64,000 nt of DNA from Ochotona curzoniae (GCF_017591425.1 NW_024466512.1:22187501-22251500); one strand, 5' to 3'; numbered from the stretch's first letter, positions 36,331-53,424 are shown. Notes: generated by a model not told the origin, from the sequence alone. Numbers and translations are program-made.

Positions 36331-37549
36331 CAAATTTTGGGCTAGGTGAGTAAGTTAGAAGACTACAGCTGTCAATTTTATATCCCAAAGCCATTTCTCT
36401 CCCCTGGAATTCTGTCTGTTGGTCGTCACGCCCAGGCACGGCAAACTCAGGTGCATATACTCAGTATACAAAGTCTTGTTTGTTTTTTCTAGTCCCCATC
36501 TCCTCCCCTCTTACCTCTGCTCATGGCCCCAACCACCCAGCCTCTAGAAACACATTCCATGGAGGCTGTTACCCTTGTCCCAGCCCTGTCCTCATCTCAT
36601 ATCCAGTTGGCAGCCAAGTCTAGATACACTAGCCCAGGGCAGCGATCACCAGGCCTTCTTGATGCAGACACTTGGAAAGGGAACCCACATGACTTAGCTT
36701 GTTCTCATGTGGCCCTTAAGGGTCCCAACACAGACCTTGGATCACAGGTAATTTTAGTTGCTCCATCTCTGTCCCCACCCTTTTTTTTTTTTTCGTCTCT
36801 GTCCCCTTTTATAATGACTGTACTATCCTCTGAGTGGCTCCGTTTCCCTTCAACTCAGTTTTCCTTCCTGTATGGCAGTTAGACTTCACTTCACAAATTA
36901 AAATTTTGTGACTAGCCACCCTTAGAAACAGTCGATGATCCCTCACTAAGAGCAGTAAAAAAAACAATCAAACTTGGTCTGCTTTTCATTGCCCATCACA
37001 GGCTGGTCTCTTTTTTTCCTCTCTCATAGCCAATTAGTATCCAAGACCTGCAGTGTACCACCTTTCAACAATATAAATATCCTTTGGGGACTGCTCCCTT
37101 TCCAGCAGGTTTGTCCACCTTCCCTTCAGCCAATTTGGGTCTCTGTAGAGCTCACTTTCTCTTCGTAGCTCCTCGTAGCTGTTCTCTTGGACATTCTTGC
37201 CCCAGTGCTCAGCAGCCTCTCCCTCACCTGTATCTACCTGAAGCAGCCCTTGTACTCACAAGGACCTGAGTGGATGGGCTCACAATGACCTGAGTGTTCT
37301 CTCATGTCCTCAGCCAGTCTATCAGGGCACACTGGGCCTTGGCTGCTGAGTCAGGCCAGATACAGAGCCAAGATGGGCCCGGGATGGATTCATTCACCTC
37401 ATGGCTTCCAAAATATGCTACAAGCCAGGCCCTGAGGATGGAGACATGAACTTTTGCCACTATTGCAAAAGTAAATATTTTGGTGAAAATGCAGACAACA
37501 CACAAATTACTTGCCAGGGTGACATGTTGATGAATAGGGAAGTCTGGGA
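36331..37549. other. Intergenic DNA, no gene
   Basis: Single-copy DNA with a T-run at 36781-36794. No exon supported. Confidence 0.5.
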
Positions 37550-38140
37550 GCTAGAAAGGTATTTCAAGGGGTCAGGGATGGCTTCCTGGAGGGAGTGACA
37601 TTTAATCTGAGATCTGAAGGATGACTAGGTATTCATTAAGTAGATGGTAGGGAATGCAGGGTGGAAGGAATATTCTGTGCTGAGAGATGTGTATGTGCAA
37701 GGGCCAGAAGGGAAGGCCCATGGGACTGGAGCAGAGGGAGGGAGGGCTTGCTGGAGGGAGGTTGGGCTGTGGCAGGGTGGGGAGCCTTGCAGCTTGGGAT
37801 TCAAGCTCAGGAGTTTGGGCTTGATCTCCAACAGGCCTATGGTGGTCCACCAGAATGTTAAGCTGGAAGTTTTTGTATGCATAAGCGGTGACAGGGATGA
37901 AACAGGGCAGGCTGTTGTTAGTTATAAGCAAGATCCTAAGTCAGGAGAGCAAAGAAAGCTATTGATGGCTGAGATGGGAGTGGTGGTGGTGGAGAGCCAG
38001 GAGGAGGAGGGAGGTTGAACTCTCAGAATTTGGGCTGTGATGGGATGAGAGGGATGGGAGACAGGGAGGAGTCAAGGATGAGTGGAATGATCCTAGCTTG
38101 AGCAGTTGAGTGGATGGTGGTATCGCCTCAGAGTAGTATC
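37550..38140 (-). repeat. Ancient L2-like repeat
   Basis: atggcttcctggagggagtg, catttaatctgagatctgaa, tgtgcaagggccagaagg, gtttgggcttgatctcc and ggaggagtcaaggatgag follow the order of an old mammalian repeat I associate with L2-type 3' ends in antisense. Confidence 0.5.
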
Positions 38141-38439
38141 AGTGCATTAGAGAAATGTGCGTTGGACTCCACACCTTAGTCAGCCAGGATGGCTGAGTGT
38201 GACGATGATGGGGACAGGAACGGGCTGCCCTAACCCAGTCAAGGGATTGATGAAGTCTTCCTGGTTGTGCTAGCTGACGGCAAGGGCATGACTAAATGTG
38301 GCGTAAAGTCTAAGATGTGAGGTTGGGCCCAGGGAGACCTGGAAGTCAGGGGAGCAGGAGGCCTGGAGACTTGGAAGTGGACCCAGGGTGGCCCAAGGTC
38401 TGGGTGACTCCAGCCTTCATTGGTGACAGACGGCAGGGC

Positions 38440-38740
38440 TGGGCTGGGCTGCCCTCTCCTCCTTTGATAATTAATCCCGCACGGGGGCTGCGGGCGATGA
38501 CAGGGCTGTCTAGCGTGCACTTAAGCATTAAATGACCAATTTCTGTCAGACTAACTTCCCCAGCCTCCCTGTCCCCTCCCCTGCCGCCCACCCGTGCCTG
38601 CACCTCCTCCCTCCGCTCCCTGCACTCCGAGTTTTTCCGCCACTGATGGCTCCTGGTTCATTTCTGTGGAATTAATTGGTCCCTGAATGAATTCGGTTGA
38701 CAAGGCAATTTATCATGTGTTTGGGCTGACAGTGCGGGTG
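38440..38740. promoter_or_regulatory. Candidate conserved non-coding element
   Basis: Two AT-rich cores: ttgataattaatcccgcacg to cacttaagcattaaatgacc, and gtggaattaattggtccctg to aatttatcatgtgtttggg. Palindromic AATTAATT-type homeobox dimers, CpGs retained, no repeat. Confidence 0.5.
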
Positions 38741-39124
38741 TCGGGGGTGAGGAAGATAAGAAGAGGGGGGTCTGAGTTGGGGTGAGTATTAACCATAGCT
38801 GGGGCTTGAGAAGCACTACCCCCAAGAGTTTGGGGTACCATGGAGCACCCCAACCATGGCTTCATCCTTTGCCATACATCCTGATCCCACAAGTTTGAGA
38901 GAAAGCTGCTAAGTGGAGAGGACTACCCCCAAACTCTGGCCTCACCCCAACTCTTCAGTCTTCCCAAATTGGAGTGTCCTCAGGAGGGCAACTCAACACT
39001 GCCCAAAGTTAACCCTGTGAAGGCTGGACTTAGGCTTAGGGCTCTGGGAGGGGATAATGGAGTGTGTTGAAATGTGTGTGAGTATATGTGTGTATGTGTT
39101 CTGCATGTGTGTGGTGCAGGGAGT

Positions 39125-39250
39125 GAAGGACTGATTAGTCTGGGGTGTAAGGGCGCTAATCCCCAAGGAATTGGGCGCTCAGCCGGCCTGGTTAACTGGG
39201 GCCTAAGGGACTGGCTAATTAGGGTATTGGAATGGTTTGGGCAGGCGGGG
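39125..39250. promoter_or_regulatory. Candidate conserved non-coding element with repeated motif
   Basis: gactgattagtctggggtgt, ggcgctaatccccaaggaat and actggctaattagggtattg: three spaced TAAT-type motifs including ctaatcc and gattag (bicoid/OTX-like TAATCC) in about 110 nt. Confidence 0.35.
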
Positions 39251-40701
39251 GTGTGGGGAAGAGCCTGAAAGTATAGTTGGCCCCAAGTAGCTTCTTCCTT
39301 TGTCTCTCTCCCCTCTCCTGCCTTATACCCTCATAGGTCCTCCCCAGCTGCCATTCATCTGCCTCCTACTCCCAGAGACCTCTGGGAAGAGAGGTAGGCA
39401 AAGGCAGTACTGGGTCCTAGATGGGAGACAAGGCAATAAATAAATGAGCCTGTGTTTCTTCTTCTAGCTCCCAAGGCCTGCACTCTATCTGGATGCACCT
39501 GCCCATCCCAACTTCACCATGCCTTCCCTAAGCTCCTGGTCACAGAGAGGGCTGGAGTACCTGCAGTAGGCAGCCACAGCCACAGAGACTGTCCAGGAAG
39601 CCCTAGAGTGCACCTGACTCTACATCTGAAGCGCACAGAGTGGGGGGCCTACTAGAGGTCACATTGTGACCCTGTGAACCAGCTGCTGACCTCAGCTTGG
39701 GAATGCCTCCACACACATGTGCTTTGTACTCTGCCTTGGCTTGGAATTCCTCAGTGAGGGCTGTAGGCTCTTCCACTCAGGGCAGTGGAAGCCCTGCCTG
39801 AGTACCTGGGCATGCACAATCGTAAGGGCAGATGGTAGACTTGACTGGGCTCAATCAACTAGGGAGGTCATATGAAGGAGGGGGTGTGGGTCAGGTTCAT
39901 GAGTGGAGGGCAGTGTAGCCCAGCAGGCTTGATTGTGTGACCTGCAGGATGGAGGCATGACAAGGGAGAGGCTGAGGATACACCCTAGCTGTGCTCTGCC
40001 TGCTGCTGGCAGCCCAGTGCTCTTCCTGCCCTGAGTGGTCCAGCATTCCCCGGGTGCATCCTCCAGGTTCCTCTGTTCTCAAGGCTGGATCCAGCGCTTC
40101 TTCCCCATCCACTGCACTGAGCAGCTGAGATGCCCCTGTCCACTTAGACCTGTCTCTTCCCAATTGATTTCTCTACTTCCTGCCTCTCTGACCCTGCCCA
40201 CCCCTCAGGCATCTCCTGCATAGCCAAACCCCTCTCTCCGCCCTCATCCTCCTGCTTCCCACCTCTGTCCCAGTCACCCAGCCCTCGGCCTGGCTGGCCA
40301 CACTACGCTATCTCTTGGCCTCTCCATGTTCACCTCCTTTCTAGAAAAGTCTTTTACACTTGATCCCCTACTTCTTCAGGTTTTAGCCACCCCCACTGGT
40401 CATCCCACAGACTTGCAGTGGCCCTCTGCTGCATTGGAGGTTACCAGGTGCCCCCATGCCCCACATCCAAGGTCATTCCCTTAGTCATAGGATCAAAAAC
40501 AAAAAAAGCCAACCTCTGCTTTATTTATGTAACAATCAATTCTATACGTGTCAAGACCTGGTTGTCTCTATTTTATAAATTTAAATATTTCCATTAAAAG
40601 TAGGTTAGATTCTAGAAATTAAAATCCTCACAGAAGTCTCACTCTTACCCCACCCTCATCTATACTGTTACCGGCTCAAGAACAACCATTAATTAGATTC
40701 T
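39251..40701. other. Intergenic DNA, no gene
   Basis: Single-copy DNA; no exon, RNA gene or clear repeat recognised. Confidence 0.45.
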
Positions 40702-40709
40702 GACTTTTT

Positions 40710-41012
40710 TGTTGTTGTTGTTGTTTTATTTTTACTGGAAAGTCAGATTTACAGAGAGAAGGAGATACAAAGAGAAAGATTTTCCATCTGCTGGTTCACT
40801 CCCCAAGTAGCCGCAACAGCCCAAGTATAGCCGGTCCAAAGCCAGGAGCCAGGAGCGCCAGTGGTCTCCCCCGTGATTGTTGTCTGCTGCTTCCCGGTAC
40901 ATGAGCAAGAAGCTCAGTAGGAAGTGGAGGTGAGACTCAACCTCAAGCACTCCGACATGGGATGCAGGCATTACAAGCAGCCGCTAAACTTGTTGCACCA
41001 CAATGCTGAGCC
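40710..41012 (-). repeat. C-type SINE
   Basis: Tail carries a (GTT)n variation (gttgttgttgttgttttatt), body ccccaagtagccgcaacagc, head ccacaatgctgagcc. Confidence 0.8.
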
Positions 41013-41764
41013 TCCAGAATGTTTTAAGTCAGATTTTTTAAAAATTGCATGTGACAGACGCTTAACATATTTGCATTAAGCCAAAAGAATAGAGAACACA
41101 GAAATGGGCTTATGATCTTGGGAGTCCACAAGTAGGTCTTGTTCAGGCCTAGCCTGCCCCAGCGGCTCAGAAGGGCCTCCGCGCTCAGGCTGCCTGGGCG
41201 CTTAGCCCTGCTCCCATGCTGCTTGAGCTACTTGCTGCTGAGTAGATTTCTACCCTCAGGTAAGCATTCTCCACGGGGTGGAGTTGGTGGGGGGTCCCCC
41301 GCGACCCTAACCCCTCACCACTGCAGCTCATACCCATGAAGATGAGATTCTGGTGCTTTCCATATGCCATCATGACTCCTAGCATAGAATCCCATGGTTT
41401 CACTTGAGGTCTGGACACTGTAGGTGGGCTACAAGATACTTTTTGCTCAGATCTGGGTCACAGGCCTGGAATCAGGAGCTGAAGGGACACTTTGATTGAC
41501 AGCTTCATGAAAACCGTATAGGATTATGGCAGAGGTGGGTAGGGCAGGTACAGGAGAACTGTTGAGTGTCATATGATAAGGCAGTCACTCAGGCTCGATG
41601 GGAATTACTGGAGGAGTTTAGTGCAGGACAGGAATAGCCCCTGTTCCCTGGAACCTCCTTACGTCAGTGATTCAGCACCCTCTGTGGACCATCCTGCTGC
41701 ACTTGGCTGAGGGCTCCTCCCATGTTTCCCCCCTCCTGTTTATTCATGATTCTTTCCTTTCATT

Positions 41765-42560
41765 CTGTTTGTCCCTCTGTTTATTGGACACCTGCTGTGT
41801 GGCAAGAACTGTGCTGGACAATGGGATTGAGCAGTGAACAGAACACACACACACACACACCTGCTCTCTTGGAGTTGACATTCAAGGAGCAGAGGCCAGG
41901 ACACAGACCAGTTATAATCTCTCAGTTGGTGGTGGGCAGTGAGAAGTGAGGCAGGGAGCAGTGCGGTGGGGACTGTGCTGTTCTGGTTAAGGAGGGAAGG
42001 CCCTGCTGACAAGGTTATATTGGAGGAGAGACCTTAAGGAAGTGAGGGAACAGTCACACAGCTGTCTGGTGAGGGGAGCTGGCCAGGCAAAGATACAAGT
42101 GCAAATTCCTGGGCGAATGTGGACTTGATGAGACTGAAGCACACAGGGCTCGGGTGGCAGCAGGCTGTGATACCAGGGGGCTAAGTAAAAGAATGGGAAG
42201 TCAGTGGAGCGGCCACAGGGATGCAGGAACCCGGAGAACCTTGAAGATCTGTGTGGGATCCTGACAGTCTCTGAGGGAGATGGGGCGCTGTGGCAGGCTC
42301 CTGAGCAAAGAGGGTACGCATCTGTTCACTTTCGAGGCTTTCTTGCTGCTGGAGGGAGACGAAGGTGGAAGCAGAAAGACCCGTGACAGTTTTGTTTCCC
42401 AAGGCCAGGTAAAGGGTCAAGGTGGCTTGGGCCAGGACAGCACAATGTAGGAAGCTGGGAGTGGTCATGTTCTGGATTTATGTTAAAGGCAGCACAGTCT
42501 GGTTTTGCTAATGGGTCAGATGCGGGATGCCAAAGTCAGCGAAGATTTGTGGTTTGGCTT
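41765..42560 (-). repeat. Ancient L2-like repeat
   Basis: tattggacacctgctgtgtg, gattgagcagtgaacagaac, cttggagttgacattcaagg, gagaccttaaggaagtgagg and agtggtcatgttctggattt fit an antisense L2-type 3' end. A CA array lies at 41845-41861. Confidence 0.55.
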
Positions 42561-42992
42561 GAGTGCCTGGTAGAATGGAGCCATCTATTGCTGCCATGAG
42601 GACTAGGGAATCCACGGCAAGGCCTCCCTCAGCCCTTGCCCTTCATGTTAAAAGCCCTGTTCTCTCCATGCTTTGCAGTTCTGTTTCTCGAGAGGGGAGG
42701 GTTGATGAGTTCAGAGTGGATATGTGCCTGAGCCCCATTCTGTACCAATGACAGTCATGGCTACAAATGTGTTGTCTTCATGGGTAGGAGATGGCTAGGG
42801 TGACAGAGATTTCTTCAAGGCACTGTGTGAATGACAGGTACTCTTTGACAACATCCCCTACCTGCTGGCTACTGACCAGATTTAAGCTTCATCTCCTGTC
42901 CCTCCATTGCCTGGTGTTCAGACACAGTGGAACTGTTTCATTTTCATGTCATCACATTTCTATTCTCACTGTTGCCTCAGCCCAGCCCAGGA

Positions 42993-43067
42993 CATCCTTC
43001 CTTCCTTGCTTCCTTCTTTCCTTCCTTCCTTCCTTCCTTCCTTCCTCTCTCTCTCTCTCTCTCTCCC
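42993..43067. repeat. (CTTC)n/(CT)n tract
   Basis: Pyrimidine microsatellite running ccttccttccttccttcct into ctctctctctctctc. Confidence 0.95.
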
Positions 43068-43160
43068 CCGCCCCGTGTCTGTCATCCTTGGTGCCCCTCA
43101 GCCAGGAACCCTGTGGAGATGGGATGAAGCGAGACTGGTAGGTTCAAAGAGAGTCCTGGA

Positions 43161-43510
43161 GGGCCCGGTGCAATAGCCTAGTGGCCATAAAGTACTTGCC
43201 TTGCATGTGCTGGGATGCCAAATGAGCACCAATTCATGTTCTAGCTGCCCTGTTTCCCATCCAGTTCTCTGTTTGTGGCCTGGAAAAGCAGTTGAGGATG
43301 ACCCAAAGCCTTGGGACTCTGTACCTGTGTGGGAGACCTGGAAGAAATTCCTGGCTCCTGGCTTCGGATCAGAGCAGCTCCAGTCATTGCAGCCACTTGG
43401 CTAGCGAATAGGCTCACAAAAGATCTTCTTTTCTGTCTCTTCCTCTCTCTGTGGATCTGACTTTCCAATAACAATAAATACATCTTTAAGTAAAAGTAAA
43501 TTTAAAAAAC
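43161..43510 (+). repeat. C-type SINE, young subtype, with target duplication
   Basis: Head gggcccggtgcaatagccta, tail ccaataacaataaatacatc. GAGTCCTGG flanks it at 43151-43159 and 43511-43519. Confidence 0.9.
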
Positions 43511-44249
43511 GAGTCCTGGGGAAACTGCAGCTAGGAAATGGCCTTCTCTCTGGGGTGCTGGAATGGGGCTCCAGGTAGAACAGGAAACCAGCTAAGGGCT
43601 GTAGAGCATGTTTCAGGGTCCTCAGAGTAATTCTGACCTGTAGTCATCATTTCAAGAGGACCCAACATAAGAACCTCCGGGCAGAAGTGGTCTCTGTCAA
43701 GAGTGGGGTCCTTGCTGTCCAATTTCATGTAAGACCAGAAACAGATGAGAGGTTGTCTGGGACCCATGCGGGAGGCCTTCGCTCCCAACTTGATGGACTG
43801 GGCTGGGCTGGGCTCCATGTCTAGGAGTAGGGAAGATGGCAGCAAAGCCAGATGCTGGGGGGAGACACCTACTACAGATGACAAAGGCAGGCTGCACTGG
43901 GCTATCCCAGCCAGTCCTAGCCCACCCAGGGCCCCAAGGGCTTCTCTGGGCATCGGGCCATAGTCAAGGGTTCTTATTGTGCTAGGCTTTTGTGAGGTCC
44001 AAGTTGGATGGTCAAAGTGGGGTGCAGCTTTTCTGGGGGTGTGAGATAATCCATTTGTGTGGGAGAATAAAATGTCTATACATCTCAATCTCATTCCTTT
44101 TCCATTAGTGTCACATAAAATTTATAATAGCTCCACAGTAATTTTATGGAGTTTGTAAATTAGTAAACATGTTACAAGTACACAGACAGAATTCTTGGTA
44201 CTATCAGACCGTAGGACCAGAGAAGTCTGAAGATTAGTCTTCTATTTTT
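43511..44249. other. Intergenic DNA, no gene
   Basis: Single-copy DNA. A 187-residue minus-strand open frame (43531-44094) has no recognisable domain and is treated as chance. Confidence 0.45.
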
Positions 44250-44500
44250 TTTAAAGATTTATTTTATTTTTATTGGAAAGTCAGATACATAGAGAGGAAG
44301 ATCTTCCATCTGATGATTCACTCCCCAAGTGGCCACAATGGCTGGAGCTGCACTGATCCAAAGCCAGTAGCCAGGAGCCTCTTCTGGGTTTCCCACGCAA
44401 GTGCAGGATCCATAGGCTTTGGGCCGTCCTTGACTGCTTTTCCAGGCCACAAGCAGGGAGCTGGATGGGAAGTGGGGCCACCGTGATTTGAACCTGCTAG
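44250..44500 (-). repeat. C-type SINE, head truncated
   Basis: Tail aaagatttattttattttta, body ccaagtggccacaatgg and ggccacaagcagggagctgg, ending early after gatttgaacctgc. Confidence 0.85.
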
Positions 44501-45289
44501 CAGACTGCTGGTCAAGATGAATAGTACTAGGTAGGATGCCCTTTGCTGAGATGGGTCGTGGGGAGGAGACAGGGTAAGGAGGGCTGGGGAAGGGCAAGGA
44601 CCTTAAGCTGGTTTCTTAAGGCCCCTGCCTATTCTGCTGAGGTGGGCTGATGCTACTAAGTCTGAATGGGGAGAAAACCTCTGGAGTTCTGGAGAGAGGA
44701 AGTGTCAGGGATACCCTGCTCACACCCTCACCCCACTGTCCTACCTTTCCACCCCAGACATCCCTGGTAACTCAGAGCTTGAAGAGCCTTCCAAGAGGGA
44801 GGACCCTGAAATGGAAGTGGAGTGGGGTACTTCCTGGGGCAAAGAGGAAAATTCTCCCAGGTTGGAAATCAAATAGGAGGTGGGGTCTTTGTGCTGGCAA
44901 GGATGTGGGAAGGTTAGCAGGGCAGGTTGCTGAAGCACTGGACCAGGGATGGGTCCAGGTGACTGTGATGCAATGACAACCCTGGATGATCATGATATTG
45001 CTCCCCCAAGCAGGACCAAAGACAGAAGGACTCATGGGCACGAGTAACAAGCACATCTAAAAAGACACGTCCACTGTGCACCCTCAGAACTACCCAGGGA
45101 CCCACGCAATTGCAGAGAAATACATATCCATACAGCAAGCCACTGACCAGCCTCCGGACCTGCAGAGGCACCTGTGCACCTCCTGAGACACCACCGTGAG
45201 CAGGACGTGGGTAGCAGTCCCAGGGTTGCAGATAGAGTGGGCTGGGCTATATGAGGTGGCAGGAGACACTTCCCTTATCTCCGTAGGAC

Positions 45290-45420
45290 AGGTGCCTGTC
45301 AGCGCGCAGAAATAAATGCAAAGCGCTGAACTTGGGGCAGCGTCAGGTCTCCGAGATCGAGATCCGACGCAAACTCGAAATTAAATTGTTGCCGCGCTAG
45401 TACGCACGGGAGCCCACTGG
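45290..45420. promoter_or_regulatory. CpG-rich candidate conserved element beyond PAX2
   Basis: cagcgcgcagaaataaatgc, ccgagatcgagatccgacgc, aactcgaaattaaattgttg and ccgcgctagtacgcacggg. More than ten CpGs in 130 nt together with AT-rich homeobox cores, about 350-480 nt past the PAX2 polyadenylation site. Confidence 0.4.
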
Positions 45421-45790
45421 AGAGCAGAGGGAGGGAGACTAGAGGGCGGACTCTGCACCCAGGTGGAGCGTGCCTTACACCTGGCATTTGGAGAGCCTAA
45501 ATCTGGCATGGGCTGAGTGGCGGTCCCGCAGGATCTGTATGGCACGGACTAGAGAGAAAACGCCTGGTCCCCAGATGGGGTGGGTGTGGGAAGGTGGCTG
45601 CGGGGAGGCAGGCGGTCTGGGCTTTTGCCAGCGTCCACCTGTCGTCTCCCAGGGGATCTTGGCAAAGGGGTCACAGTGGGAATGCATTCGGGAAGGTCGT
45701 TGAGAGGATTACCGAGGAGCTACCAGGGCAAGGAGAGGCCCGGAAGCAGGGAGAGAGAAACCTGGAGCCATGGGAAGTAACATACAAAAT

Positions 45791-45813
45791 TTTATTATTT
45801 ATTAGTATTTATT
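45791..45813 (-). terminator. PAX2 polyadenylation signals (three AATAAA)
   Basis: Three AATAAA hexamers read on the minus strand at 45808-45813, 45798-45803 and 45791-45796, in AAAATAAATACTAATAAA followed by TAATAAAATTTTG. Cleavage is expected about 15-25 nt further on, near 45765-45780. This is the last strong cluster before the sequence becomes ordinary intergenic DNA, so I place the mRNA end here. Confidence 0.7.
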
Positions 45814-46087
45814 TTTCATGTGCACAAAAAAAAAAAAAAGCTGACGCGCTGAAAGTGGCCCAGGAGATCTGCACTGGTAGTGGGTCCCAGCTCCTGCCTG
45901 GCCAGCCCGGCGGAGCCTCCGGGTACTGGCCGCCGCCCTCCGGCCCACTGGAGCCGGACAGGGGTGCACCTTCAACAGTCACCTTCAACTGTTCTCCTTT
46001 CTCGCTTTTCTTTTCAAATAAAAAAGCTCCAAGAGGGAGAGAGAGCTGGGCCAGGACTCCAAGCCTTTTCATATTTGTTCAAGGATT

Positions 46088-46113
46088 TTTATTTATTTAT
46101 TTTCACGTTTATT
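46088..46113 (-). terminator. Possible internal PAX2 polyadenylation signals
   Basis: Four AATAAA hexamers on the minus strand (46108-46113, 46096-46101, 46092-46097, 46088-46093) lie about 300 nt before the distal cluster. They could yield a slightly shorter mRNA, or simply be an AU-rich stretch. Confidence 0.4.
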
Positions 46114-46139
46114 GACTTTGTTTCTGTTATTTCGAGTCG

Positions 46140-47800
46140 TCACGATCCACGGGTGAGGAGACATGCAGGGCGCATCGCCGCTACCAAGAGAGCAACTACA
46201 GGGTGGGACGAGGCAGGGGTCGCCGGGGCGCGCGAGGCGCTGGGGTGCCCCCCGCCCCGGGGCAGAACCGCCACCTCCCGATCTAGCCGACTAGACCGGT
46301 CGGGGTGCGGATGGGGGGAGGAGCGAGGGAGGAGGGGAGTTGAGACAGAGACACGAGAGAGACAGAGACGGGGAGAGACAGACGGGGGAGAGAGAAGCAA
46401 AGGGGAGCGAGTGAGGAGAGCGAAAACACGGAATTACAGAGAAATAGCCAACAAAACAGGCGAGAGCAGTCCACGGGACCATGTTCGTCATTTTGCATAG
46501 AGATTTCTTTTCGTCATTTTTCAAAGTAACATAAAAAAATGCCCCCTCCCCCAGGACGTGCTGTGCTCGAGTGGGCGTGTGGCTGCGTCCCTTTCCCTCG
46601 GCGCAGACGGTCTAGTGGGGCGCAAGTACAGGCAGGGCGGGCAGGCGGGCGGGTGGCGGGGGGCTACGGGCGGGGCCGAGGGGCGGGCTATGTACAGGGC
46701 TTCGCCTTGACGCGACACACACCGACTTTCCACCCAGCAGCAGCCTGATGGGCTTCTGTTGCTTTTTTTTTTTTTTTCTTTGCAGCGATCCTCATATTAA
46801 ATACATGGAGACATTTTTTTTTTTCTTTGCGGTTCTGATGTGATCCGGCCAGAGGCAGAGGGGTGGAGTTGGGGGGGGGGTGAGTGGCGTGGGCAGCCCC
46901 CTCTTGCACCCGGCAGAGGCTCACACACCGGTTCGGGGTCCCGCTGCTACGGCGGTGGGCTTCTGAGAGTCTGTGTCGCGGGAGGGACCCGCCGGCACCT
47001 GCCCCTGAGAAGGACTGCGCATGGCCTACGGGGACTGGCCAGCTGTGCCGCAGGCGGGCCGGAGCCGGCGACATGGAAGTCGTGGTACGGCGGCGGCGGG
47101 CCAAGGACAGCAGGAGGGGAAACAGGGGGGCTGCAGAAGGTAGAGACGCTGAGGTAGGGGCGAGTGTGGCTGAGGTCGGGTCGTGTAACCAGAGGTGCCG
47201 CGCGCGTCGGGGAGCCGGGCAGTCCGGGCGCAGTAGGCCTAACGGAGCTCCGCCGGGGCCGGCTGCTGGCTTCCAACTTGGGAAGACCCGATGTCCCCAC
47301 AGCTCGACCCTGGAGAGCGACCCCCACCACGCCAATGTTCCACCTTCGCGGGGCAACTCCCCCCAACACCCAACCCCGGGCAGGCGGCGCGGGGTCGGGA
47401 CAGTCCGGCTGGCGCGGGGTGTAAAGCAGGTTGAGCGAGGGTTCAGCATGGGGGACTGTTCCTCCAATGCGTGAAGTCTTTTTGTCCTTCATTTCCTCTG
47501 CCCAGCTCCCCCAGCAGAGCCTCCCGGGCGCCCGAGCTGGGCTGCTGCCGGGCTGCTCCGAGGCTCGGCCGCGCTGCGGTCCGCGCTGATTGTGTATCAC
47601 AGGAATGTAGCCGGCGTGCGGGCGGTGGTGGAGCTGGGCTGGGGTCCCTCCTCCAGGCGCCACGCAGTCCAGACAGGCGGGGAGGCGCGGCGGGTGGGGA
47701 TGGGGGCTGCGGGCCCAGGGCCTGAGCGTCCCACCCGCGACTCCACCCGTCCTGTCCAGCCTTCCACCCGGGTGACGTGAAGGGCTGCGCTGGGGACTAG
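46140..47800. promoter_or_regulatory. CpG island over PAX2 3' UTR
   Basis: The stretch is strikingly rich in CG dinucleotides (for example 46195-46320, 46550-46690, 46960-47110 and 47180-47280), unlike the CpG-poor DNA on either side. It covers the 3' UTR and ends close to the terminal coding exon. Extended CpG islands are typical of Polycomb-regulated developmental transcription factor genes; I did not compute observed/expected ratios. Confidence 0.7.
46689..46696 (-). promoter_or_regulatory. Candidate Pumilio response element in PAX2 3' UTR
   Basis: The minus strand reads TGTACATA, a match to the UGUANAUA consensus of Pumilio proteins. A single 8-mer match in 2.2 kb is weak evidence by itself. 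Confidence 0.25.
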
Positions 47801-47888
47801 GGGGGGATCTTTGGGGTCAGGATGGGGCTGGGGCGGCGGCGGGGAGGCGTCGTGTCGCGTAGGTCCTCCCTGCCTCCTGGGCAGGCAG

Positions 47889-53005
<5,117 letters not shown>

Positions 53006-53331
53006 ATTTTTTTTTAAATTTATGTATTGGAAAGTGAGATATACAGAGAGGAGGAGAGACAGAGAGGAAGATCTTCTGTCCACTGATTCACTCCCCAAAT
53101 GGCCACGATGGTCAGAGCTGCACCAATCCAAAACCTGGAGCCAGAACCTTCTTCCAGGTCTCCCACGCAGGTATAGGATCCCAAAGCTTTGGGCCGTCCT
53201 CCACTGCTTTTCCAGGCCACCTGCAGGGAGTTGGAAGGGAAGTGGGGCTGCTGGGACACAAGCTGGCACTCATATGGAATCTCGGCGTGTGCAAGATGAG
53301 GATCTAGACACTAGGCTACTGTGCTGGGCCC
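53006..53331 (-). repeat. C-type SINE, young subtype, with target duplication
   Basis: Tail tttaaatttatgtattggaa, body ccaaatggccacgatgg, head tactgtgctgggccc. ATCATTAGCTCT flanks it at 52994-53005 and 53332-53343. Confidence 0.92.
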
Positions 53332-53424
53332 ATCATTAGCTCTTAAATTTGTATCTTATAGGATATAAAAAAATGTGTCTACTTTATAGAAATAAAAAAA
53401 TGTGAAACAACAACAAAACCAATG

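Noticed and set aside
43531..44094. 187-residue minus-strand open frame
   Set aside because: Nothing recognised in the protein, starts near a SINE and no splice or codon signal supports it.
45594..46500. Plus-strand open frames of 173 and 206 residues
   Set aside because: They cross the PAX2 polyadenylation region and 3' UTR in antisense with purine-rich low-complexity translation.
46688..47663. Open frames of 259 and 238 residues on the minus strand
   Set aside because: They lie in the CpG-rich PAX2 3' UTR, overlap other open frames in several phases and show no domain; GC-rich DNA has few stops.
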